A DNA stretch of 7,608 bases, from contig JAEUQE010000326.1 in NCBI GenBank assembly GCA_016789785.1, positions 1 to 7,608 on the forward strand, in the 5' to 3' direction. The notes below the pieces were generated by a model that had not been told where the DNA came from, did no database searches, and saw only the letters and a list, made by a program, of their open reading frames with translations. A program made the position numbers and the translations under genes. Of this stretch, positions 1 to 6,085 are shown one piece after another (position 1 is the stretch's first letter; the number at the start of each line of letters is the position of its first letter). This DNA comes from Bryobacterales bacterium (lineage in GTDB: Bacteria > Acidobacteriota > Terriglobia > Bryobacterales > Bryobacteraceae).

Positions 1-219
1 CGGCCCTCGCTCCATTCGGCTACGGGACTGGACTTCCGGGTCAGTTCGCTGCGTTTCGGCGCCGGACCGGCCAGCAAGGTGTTCACGCTCGAGTATGAAG
101 CGGGCACGGATTTCAATCAGGCGCGGTTCTTCTCGGAAGCTCCGGTTCCGACCGACGTGCACCTGAATCTGCTCACGGAACTGGAAACCGTGCTGCTGGC
201 GCATTCGCAAGCCCTATAG
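1..219 (+). CDS. C-terminal end of an unrecognised protein (5' end outside window)
   Basis: Frame 1 is open from the first base to a TAG stop at 217-219 and encodes 72 residues ending LETVLLAHSQAL. The composition looks like real protein: alternating strand-like stretches (LDFRVSSLRFG, KVFTLEYEAG) followed by an amphipathic C-terminal helix (NLLTELETVLLAHSQ). No signature motif or membrane segment is visible and I do not recognise the family. It has no start codon in the window, so the gene continues upstream. It converges on the Uma2 remnant, whose stop lies only about 6 bases downstream. That it is coding is inferred from the open frame and residue pattern; the function is unknown. Confidence 0.6.
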   Translation, partial: RPSLHSATGLDFRVSSLRFGAGPASKVFTLEYEAGTDFNQARFFSEAPVPTDVHLNLLTELETVLLAHSQAL

Positions 220-225
220 GCTTCG

Positions 226-423
226 TCACAAAAGGATCCCCACCGCGACCCCACCCTCCGGCGCGTCCAACGGACGAATCTCCTCGCTCTCCGCGTAAGC
301 CGACACCGTCGCGTAGGCGCCGTCCCGCGGATCACGATGCACCACGATCCGCCGCCCGTTCAGATCCACCACCCAATACTCCGGCACACCGGCCCTCGCG
401 TACAGCGCGGCTTTCGTCGTTCG
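226..423 (-). pseudogene. 3' remnant of a Uma2-family (DUF820) endonuclease-like gene
   Basis: Read on the minus strand, 65 codons ending in TGA (228-226) give RTTKAALYARAGVPEYWVVD followed by LNGRRIVVHRDP and a short tail ending VGILL. The block YARAGVPEYWVVDL is the hallmark C-terminal segment of Uma2/DUF820 proteins, a restriction-endonuclease-fold family of roughly 190 residues with many copies in cyanobacteria, acidobacteria and similar genomes. Only the last third is present. The N-terminal two thirds, with the acidic catalytic core, are missing, and a stop codon lies in frame just upstream at about 428-430. Similarity stops where the receptor-like fragment begins, with about 6 bases (418-423) fitting either piece. 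This is a dead fragment; family assignment is confident, function is lost. Confidence 0.8.
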
Positions 424-510
424 GCAATCTCAGCCGCAACTCGCTGCGGCGTTCCGGCATCAACCGCTGGGATTGCTCCGCGCCGAGTTCTTCAAGGCGC
501 CCAATCACCC
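418..510 (+). pseudogene. Fragment of a TonB-dependent receptor C-terminus, internally deleted
   Basis: Bases 418-473 match 3823-3878 of the intact receptor gene with 2 mismatches in 56, and bases 475-510 match 3929-3964 with 2 mismatches in 36. In protein terms the first block encodes FGNLSRNSLRRSGINRWD, equivalent to FGNLGRNSLRRPGINRWD in the receptor. The second block corresponds to FRAEFFNAPNHP. About 49 bases between the blocks are missing, which is not a multiple of three, so the second block is out of frame with the first. The matching segment normally lies about 45-90 residues from the receptor C-terminus. No start or stop codon belongs to it. It is a relic of this receptor gene or of a very close paralogue. 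Confidence 0.88.
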
Positions 511-761
511 GCGAGGCGCTGTTCAATCTCGCCTCCGTCCATCAACACCACGGCCGCAATGAACAGGCGCTGGAACACATTCAACGCCTCTGTCAAAGTG
601 ACCCTTTCACGGCGCGCTATGAGATCTTTCGGCTCACCGTACTTTCGGCCCTGTCGCGCGACGCCTCCGTTCTCGAACACGTCGCGAACCTCGAAACCCA
701 TGGCTACGGCCATCGTGCCATGCCCCTGTTCGCGGCCGTAGCGCTCGGCGGGCATAGCGGC
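511..761 (+). pseudogene. Remnant of a TPR-repeat protein
   Basis: The frame beginning GCG-AG at 511 reads, immediately after the receptor fragment, EALFNLASVHQHHGRNEQAL then EHIQRLCQSDP. This fits the tetratricopeptide consensus: small residues at the A-L-F-N-L-A positions, G at the turn, A-L in helix B and a closing P. A further helical stretch follows (FRLTVLSALSRDASVLEHVA, then HRAMPLFAAVALGGHSG). There is no start codon in this frame near its beginning and no stop before the receptor start, so it cannot be an intact gene. The 3' limit is approximate, because similarity to anything recognisable fades around 760. It lies in the same frame as the receptor, which would invite a falsely extended receptor start (ATG at 720). 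Confidence 0.62.
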
Positions 762-782
762 ATCATCCCCGATTCCGCGACA

Positions 783-791
783 TGCTATACT
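783..791 (+). promoter_or_regulatory. Extended -10 promoter for the receptor gene
   Basis: TGCTATACT is a good extended -10 element (TGn followed by TATACT, 786-791). No convincing -35 hexamer sits 16-18 bases upstream, which is tolerated for extended -10 promoters. Transcription would be expected to start near 797-799, only about 5-7 bases before the ATG at 804. No Shine-Dalgarno sequence is visible between the element and the ATG, so the mRNA would be nearly leaderless. The assignment rests on sequence similarity alone. Confidence 0.5.
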
Positions 792-803
792 CAACGCCCA
801 AAC

Positions 804-3800
804 ATGGCGCGAACTCGAATCCTGCCCGCCGGCATGCCTCTCGCCACAGCGCTGCTTGCGTATCTCCTTCTGGCGCTCCCGCTGCCCGCCCAGGAAGTCA
901 CCGCCACCATCACCGGCCTTGTGAAGGACGCTTCCGGCGCCGCGGTCGCCGGGGCCGACGTGGTCGCCACCCATACCGAAACCGGCGCGCAACGCCGCGT
1001 GAAGACGCTCGCCGAAGGCGAATACACACTCACCGCACTGCAAATCGGCTCCTACTCGGTCGACGTCACCGCCGCGGGATTCAAGCCCGCCCGCCAGCAG
1101 GACATCCTCCTTCACATCGGCGACCGCATCCGTGCCGACTTCAAGCTCAACGTCGGCGACATCACCCAAACCATCGAAGTCGCCGACTCCGCCACCCTCG
1201 TCTCCACCGAATCGAGCGAGCAGGGCGGGATCATCTCCGGCGAACAGGTCCGCGAACTCCAGCTCAACGGCCGCAGTTTCATGTCGCTCATTGAACTGAT
1301 GCCCGGCGTCTCCTCCGACTTGCCCGACCGCGTCGATCCCAACACACCACCCAACATCTCAATCAACGGCGCACGCAGTTCCGCCTCCGCCTTCAGCATC
1401 GACGGCGGCACCAACTCCGATGTCATCGTCGGCTCCGGTTCGCTCAACACCTTCACCAGTGTCGACACCATCGCCGAATTCAAAGTCGTCACTTCCACCT
1501 TCGCCGCTGAATATGGCCGCGGCGGTTTCTCGCAGGTGAACGTGGTCACGCGCGGCGGCACGAAGAACTACAAAGGCTCGGCTTACTACTTCCACCGCAA
1601 CGACATCTTCGATGCGCGCGACTACCTGACGCGCCAGGTGCTGCCCCTCAAGCTGAATAACTTCGGCTACAACCTGCATGGACCGCTGCGATTCCCCGGC
1701 TACAACAAGGACCGCAGAAAGACGTTCTTCTTCTGGACCCAGGAGTTCAACCGCATCCACACGCGCGGCGAAGCGGTGAACACGCAGGTTCCCGAGCCGG
1801 GCCACCGCAACGGCGACTTCTCCAATCTCGCCGCAACCGCGGTCATTGATCCCGATACGCTCGCGCCCTGGCCCGACCGCAAGATTCCCGCTTCACGCAT
1901 CGATCCGTCCGCCCGCAAACTGCTCGCCCTCTATCCCGAGCCCAATTTCCGCGGCCCTGGAACGCTCAACTACACCAGCGCCGCCGGGGCCACCCAGTTC
2001 TGGCGCGAATACATGCTGCGCCTCGATCACAACTTCTCGGACTCCTTCCGCATTTATGGCCGCGTCACCTTCGATATCTCCGACGTCAAGAACCCTTACG
2101 GCGGATGGCAGACCACGCAGGTCACCACGCGCTTTCCCGGCCTCAACTCGACCGAGGCCAACGTCGACGGCCGCAACGTGAATCTCAACATCACGAAAGT
2201 GCTCGGCGTGGGATGGCTCAGCGAGACCGTGGCGACCTATTCCGCCCGCCGCATCACGCTCGATCCGGCAAACCCGGACGTCGATCGCAAGGCCCTTGGA
2301 ATCGACCTCCCAAAGCTCTTCGAGAATGGCAACACCACCATCCCCAACCTCTCTCTCGGCGGTAACTACGCGGTGCTCAACATCGGCCGGCCTTGGCTCA
2401 AGAACCTGTTCAATTTCGACGTCTCCTCCAACATGACCCGCGTCGCCGGCGCCCACACGGTGAAGATGGGCGTGGTGGTCTCCTATGGCGGAAACCGCGA
2501 AAATCCCACCGGCCCGCTCACCAACGGCCAGTACGCATTCACCACGAACTTCTCGCGCCATCCGGTGGCGAACGCGCTGCTCGGTCTGCCCAACACTTAC
2601 TCGGAAGCGGAACGCGCCGTCGTCTCGCATGCGCGATTCGCCATGGCCGAGGCCTTCCTGCAGGACGACTTCCGCATCCACCCGCGCCTGACCCTGAACT
2701 ACGGCGTCCGCTACTCCTCTTACATCAATCCATGGGACACCGAAAATGTCTTGACCAATTTCCTGCCTTCGCGTTTCGACCCGGCGCGCGCCGTGCGCAT
2801 CAACCCGGCCAACGGGCAGCGCGTACCCAACACCGGCGATCCACTGAACGGCATCATCATCGCCGGCCAGAACTCACCGTTCGGTAAGTTCATCACCAAC
2901 AACCTGCATGGTCTGTTCGCGCCGCGCTTTGGCTTTGCCTGGGACGTCACCGGGCGCAAGCGGACCGCGGTGCGCGGCGGCTATGGCATCAACTACACAC
3001 GGCCCTTGATCGGATCGTTCATCAACAATGCCTTCGACAACGCGCCGTTCAACCGCTCGGTCACCATCAACCTTCCTCCCTTCGCCGATCCATCCGGAGG
3101 CGGTACACTCGCCGGCGAACCCGCTCCGTCGCTTACCGTGATGGCGTCGCCGCTCGCCGCTCCCTATGTGCAGCAGTGGGGAATCGGAGTGGAGCACGAA
3201 CTCGCCAGGCGCTCTCTGATCAAGATCTCCTACGTCGCCAACAAGGGCACGCACCTGCTGCGCCCGCTCAATCTGAATAATCCCGAACCGCGTCCAGCCA
3301 CCAACGGAATCAACGTCAACGCGGTCCGCCCGTTTGCGGGCTACGGATCCATCACCGAACGGCAACCCACGGCGAACTCCAACTACAACTCGCTGCAGGT
3401 GAACTTCACGCGGCGTCTCGCGCGGCGGTTCACGGTTACCACCGCCTACACGTTCTCCAAGAGCATCGACAATGCCTCCAGCGACCGTGGCGGCTCCGAC
3501 GTTCCGCCGAACACCAAGAACGCTGCGATTGAGCGCGGCGTCTCCGACTTCGACCGCACGCACATCCTCACCGCAAGCTACATCTTCGAGAGTCCGCGCA
3601 TCACGCGCCACCGGATGGCGGGCTTCGCGCTCAATGGCTGGCAGATCTCGGGCATTACGCGTATCAACTCCGGCCCGCCGTTCGACGTGGTGATGTCGCA
3701 GGACGTGGCGGGCATCGGTGGGACACAGAACCAGCGCCCGCTGCTGATCGCTCCGGTCACCTATCCGCGCACCGTCGAGCAGTGGTTCAGCGTGGCATCC

Positions 3801-4097
3801 TTTGGCCGGCCGGCATCGGGAACGTTCGGCAATCTCGGCCGCAACTCGCTGCGGCGTCCCGGCATCAACCGCTGGGATGCATCCATGATGAAGAACTTCT
3901 ACCTAGACGAGACCAGGCGTTACTTCCAGTTCCGCGCCGAGTTCTTCAACGCGCCCAATCACCCCAGTTTCACAACCCTCGGCACTGCATTGACGACGAC
4001 GAATGCGGGTGTGGATCCCACGCAGAACAGCTTCGGCGCCGTGACCGGAAGCCGCGATGCACGCGTATTGCAGTTTGCGTTGAAACTCTACTTCTGA
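804..4097 (+). CDS. TonB-dependent receptor, Oar-like, with carboxypeptidase-regulatory-like N-terminal domain
   Basis: Outer-membrane receptor of 1097 residues, presumed to take up a large substrate using TonB-transduced energy; the substrate cannot be inferred. Residues 1-30 form a signal peptide (hydrophobic ATALLAYLLLALPLPAQ, cleavage near A29/Q30). Residues about 33-112 are a carboxypeptidase-regulatory-like beta-sandwich (ITGLVKDASGAAVAGADVVA, GEYTLTALQIGSYSVDVTAAGF). A plug follows at about 125-250, with ELQLNGRSFMSLIELMPGV (151-169) and EYGRGGFSQVNVVTRGGT, typical of acidobacterial receptors. The rest is a beta-barrel ending in ...LQFALKLYF, with the terminal aromatic residue expected for BAM-dependent assembly. 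ATG 804 is preferred over in-frame ATG 720 because it gives a proper signal peptide and lies just after a -10 element; ATG 834 is also possible. No SusD-like partner is adjacent. The gene appears intact. Confidence 0.93.
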   Translation: MARTRILPAGMPLATALLAYLLLALPLPAQEVTATITGLVKDASGAAVAGADVVATHTETGAQRRVKTLAEGEYTLTALQIGSYSVDVTAAGFKPARQQDILLHIGDRIRADFKLNVGDITQTIEVADSATLVSTESSEQGGIISGEQVRELQLNGRSFMSLIELMPGVSSDLPDRVDPNTPPNISINGARSSASAFSIDGGTNSDVIVGSGSLNTFTSVDTIAEFKVVTSTFAAEYGRGGFSQVNVVTRGGTKNYKGSAYYFHRNDIFDARDYLTRQVLPLKLNNFGYNLHGPLRFPGYNKDRRKTFFFWTQEFNRIHTRGEAVNTQVPEPGHRNGDFSNLAATAVIDPDTLAPWPDRKIPASRIDPSARKLLALYPEPNFRGPGTLNYTSAAGATQFWREYMLRLDHNFSDSFRIYGRVTFDISDVKNPYGGWQTTQVTTRFPGLNSTEANVDGRNVNLNITKVLGVGWLSETVATYSARRITLDPANPDVDRKALGIDLPKLFENGNTTIPNLSLGGNYAVLNIGRPWLKNLFNFDVSSNMTRVAGAHTVKMGVVVSYGGNRENPTGPLTNGQYAFTTNFSRHPVANALLGLPNTYSEAERAVVSHARFAMAEAFLQDDFRIHPRLTLNYGVRYSSYINPWDTENVLTNFLPSRFDPARAVRINPANGQRVPNTGDPLNGIIIAGQNSPFGKFITNNLHGLFAPRFGFAWDVTGRKRTAVRGGYGINYTRPLIGSFINNAFDNAPFNRSVTINLPPFADPSGGGTLAGEPAPSLTVMASPLAAPYVQQWGIGVEHELARRSLIKISYVANKGTHLLRPLNLNNPEPRPATNGINVNAVRPFAGYGSITERQPTANSNYNSLQVNFTRRLARRFTVTTAYTFSKSIDNASSDRGGSDVPPNTKNAAIERGVSDFDRTHILTASYIFESPRITRHRMAGFALNGWQISGITRINSGPPFDVVMSQDVAGIGGTQNQRPLLIAPVTYPRTVEQWFSVASFGRPASGTFGNLGRNSLRRPGINRWDASMMKNFYLDETRRYFQFRAEFFNAPNHPSFTTLGTALTTTNAGVDPTQNSFGAVTGSRDARVLQFALKLYF
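3823..3964 (+). repeat. Receptor segment duplicated upstream (direct-repeat partner of 418-510)
   Basis: This part of the receptor's 3' region is the parent-like copy of the fragment at 418-510. The two aligned blocks (3823-3878 and 3929-3964) differ from the upstream copy at only 4 of 92 positions, while 3879-3928 has been reduced to a single base upstream. The two copies are in the same orientation and separated by about 3.4 kb, so they bracket most of the receptor gene. This was compared directly base by base; whether the fragment came from this gene or from a sister receptor elsewhere cannot be decided here. Confidence 0.9.
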
Positions 4098-5218
4098 CGG
4101 CCCACCGCCGCCGCCTGCAGACTCCTCGCAATCCCCCAGATGCGCTGCGCGACGCCGTCCAGCCCGTGATGCTTCGCAACATGGTTCGCAGCGTTCCAGC
4201 CGATGCGGTCGCGCAGGCGGCGGTCCGCGGCGAGCAGCAACATCCACTCCGCAACCATTTCCTCTTCCGCCGGGCCGGCATCCACAGGCACGAACGAGCC
4301 CGGCGGGAACTCCGATTCGCCGCCAGTCAATAACACAGGTTTCCCCAGACCCATCAGCTTCACCGCAATCCCCGAACTCTCGCCGCAACTCGGATAGCGC
4401 AGGTTGATGCAGGCATCCACCGCGTGCGCGTAGAGCCAGAATTCAGCCTCGGGAAGATACCCCCTGCGGATCACACCTTGCTGATCGGCGGCGAACTCGA
4501 GCGTCCTGGCGTATTCCGCCGACACCGGCTCGCCAACGATCAGAAGGTAGATTCGCGGATTGCGGGCGCGGGCGCGGGCAAAGGCGCGCAGGATCGGAAT
4601 CACGCGCTTCGACTCGCGAAGATGCCCGAACACGGCGAAGAGCGTATCGGTGCCGGTCAGTCCAAGCGAAGCGCGCAGATCGAGGATGCGCCATGGCTCG
4701 GGTTCGTGGGCGCGCCGGAAGTAGTGGGGGACAATGTGCACCTCCGCGTTGGGCGCCTGCGCCAGGACTCTGCGGCGCGCTTCAGGGTTATGGACCACGA
4801 TAGCGCCGGCACGCGAGGCCACGCCGGCCAGCATGGCGTATTCGAAGTAGCGTGGATCGGAGCCCGATCGTGCGCGCTCCTGCCAAAGCTGCTCCGCGAA
4901 ACCACGATGCCACTCCCCATACTGCGCGCAGAACTCGTTCACATAGGCATCGCGGCCGCGGATTCCGAGATAGTAGTGATGCAGATTCGCGTCGTGCAGC
5001 AGGACCAGTTTGCGTCCGCTCGCTCTTTCAAGGGCCTCGTGCGCCGGCTTGTGCAGCGGATTGTTGCCCAACTGGCAAAGCTGCACGCCGGCGTTCCCGG
5101 CGCCCACCACGACCGTGTCCTGAGCCTGCGTCCGCTGAAGGGCGTCGAGCAGATCGCGCGCGTATTCCGCCACGCCTGTCGGCGCCGGCGGCAGCGGGGC
5201 GTGATATCCAAGCGTCAC
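4088..5218 (-). CDS. Glycosyltransferase, family 4-like (GT-B fold)
   Basis: 376-residue protein likely transferring a sugar from an activated donor onto a glycan or lipid acceptor in the cytoplasm; donor and acceptor are unknown. The N-terminus (GYHAPLPPAPTGVAEYARDL, residues 4-23) is the glycine-rich acceptor-domain opening seen in many GT4 enzymes. LLHDANLHHYYL (73-84) supplies a conserved HD pair, FGHLRESKRV (197-206) the phosphate-contacting basic residues, and LRYPSCGESSGIAVK (273-287) the region of the donor-site EX7E motif. E280 is present but the second acidic position is replaced (KLMGLGKPVL), as in a known ETSG subgroup. There is no signal peptide or membrane segment. The GTG start at 5218 overlaps the yggS stop (GTGA), suggesting translational coupling. 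The 3' end overlaps the receptor gene convergently by 10 bases. Confidence 0.88.
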   Translation of the reverse strand: MTLGYHAPLPPAPTGVAEYARDLLDALQRTQAQDTVVVGAGNAGVQLCQLGNNPLHKPAHEALERASGRKLVLLHDANLHHYYLGIRGRDAYVNEFCAQYGEWHRGFAEQLWQERARSGSDPRYFEYAMLAGVASRAGAIVVHNPEARRRVLAQAPNAEVHIVPHYFRRAHEPEPWRILDLRASLGLTGTDTLFAVFGHLRESKRVIPILRAFARARARNPRIYLLIVGEPVSAEYARTLEFAADQQGVIRRGYLPEAEFWLYAHAVDACINLRYPSCGESSGIAVKLMGLGKPVLLTGGESEFPPGSFVPVDAGPAEEEMVAEWMLLLAADRRLRDRIGWNAANHVAKHHGLDGVAQRIWGIARSLQAAAVGRQK

Positions 5219-5937
5219 TTCTTCACACGCCGCCCGAATAGCGCCGTGCCGACGCGAATCAGCGTCGAGCCTTCTTCAATCGCCGCCTCGAAATCATGCG
5301 ACATTCCCATGGACAAATGTTTCAGCGAGTGCGCATCGGCGAGTTGCTTCAGTTCGCGGAAGTAGGGCCGCGCGGCCTCGGGATTCTCATCCCAGGGCGG
5401 CATGGTCATGAGGCCGAGCAGTGTCAGGTTCGGGCACTGGGCGATCGCCTCAATCAGCGCGGGGAGTTCTTCCGGCGCGGCGCCCGCCTTCGATTGCTCA
5501 GGGGAGAGTTTCACTTCGATCATGACGTCGAGCGGGCTGCCCGGCTCGTTCAGGCGGCGGGCGAGTTTGGCCGAGTCGACGGTTTGGATGGTATGGAAGA
5601 TCTCGGCGGCGCGGCGGCTCTTATTCGATTGCAGGTGGCCGATGAAATGAAAGCGGGCGCCTTCCAGGTGTGCGACGGCGCCGTGCTTGCCTTCGAACTC
5701 CTGAACATAGTTTTCGCCGAAATCGCGGAGGCCGAGCGCATAAGCGTCGAGGATGGCCTGTGCCGGAAACACTTTCGTCACGGCCATCAGCCGGATCTCG
5801 CCGCGGGTGCGGCCGCAGCGCGCGACGGCATTGAGGATGCGCTCCTCCACCGAGGCAAGATTCGCTGCGAGGGTGCCGGGCTCAACTGACGCTGAGCTGG
5901 CCTGTGTCGAGGCGGTATGAGCTGGGGTCTGATCCAT
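5215..5937 (-). CDS. yggS: YggS/PROSC family pyridoxal-phosphate homeostasis protein
   Basis: 240-residue cytosolic PLP-binding protein, homologous to E. coli YggS and human PLPBP, which buffer PLP and affect amino-acid and keto-acid metabolism without a known catalytic reaction. The alanine-racemase-like barrel motifs are all present: LMAVTKVF (50-57, with K55 as the PLP-lysine), DFGENYVQE (72-80), HFIGHLQSNK (97-106), LLGLMTMPP (173-181) and the phosphate-binding LSMGMSHDFEAAIEEGST (208-225) followed by RVGTALFG. ATG 5937 is chosen because GGAGGA lies 12 bases upstream and AGGGA 2-3 bases upstream. GTG 5970 would add 11 residues but has no visible ribosome-binding site. Even from 5937 the N-terminus carries about 22 extra residues rich in S, T, A and Q before the usual start of the fold. 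It is first in a unit with the glycosyltransferase. Confidence 0.94.
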   Translation of the reverse strand: MDQTPAHTASTQASSASVEPGTLAANLASVEERILNAVARCGRTRGEIRLMAVTKVFPAQAILDAYALGLRDFGENYVQEFEGKHGAVAHLEGARFHFIGHLQSNKSRRAAEIFHTIQTVDSAKLARRLNEPGSPLDVMIEVKLSPEQSKAGAAPEELPALIEAIAQCPNLTLLGLMTMPPWDENPEAARPYFRELKQLADAHSLKHLSMGMSHDFEAAIEEGSTLIRVGTALFGRRVKK

Positions 5938-5949
5938 GTCCCTACGGAT

Positions 5950-5955
5950 TCCTCC
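5950..5955 (-). promoter_or_regulatory. Shine-Dalgarno sequence favouring the 5937 start of yggS
   Basis: TCCTCC on the plus strand reads GGAGGA on the minus strand. It is separated by 12 bases from ATG 5937, longer than ideal, and lies inside the coding sequence if GTG 5970 were used. The GTG has no comparable element ahead of it, which tips the start choice to 5937. No clear -10/-35 pair for either gene was identified in the 148-base divergent spacer 5938-6085. Confidence 0.45.
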
Positions 5956-6085
5956 AACAATCGCCGGCACTCATCGGTCCCGGGCCTGGGAACGGCGCCG
6001 CCTGCCGCCCGCGGATCGGTCGGATTCGCCTGTGAATGCCGGGCAGCGCTAAAGCTTTCGCCATATCCCTCCGAATCTATTGTAG

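Noticed and set aside
337..741. Plus-strand open frame of 134 codons across the remnant region
   Set aside because: Its frame is shifted relative to both the receptor-like and TPR-like readings, and its translation (Arg/Pro/Ser rich) matches no protein pattern. It is an artefact of high GC.
1893..2681. Minus-strand open frame of 262 codons within the receptor gene (with similar ones at 492-1169 and 2874-3611)
   Set aside because: These are antisense to an unmistakable receptor coding sequence and show no independent protein signature.
4424..5365. Plus-strand open frame of 313 codons
   Set aside because: It lies antisense to the glycosyltransferase and yggS, both of which have clear family motifs; the composition is typical of a GC-rich shadow frame.
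5938..6085. Divergent spacer examined for promoters, operators and hairpins
   Set aside because: Only weak A/T-rich stretches (for example around 6076-6083) were seen; no paired -35/-10, inverted repeat or riboswitch-like structure could be supported.
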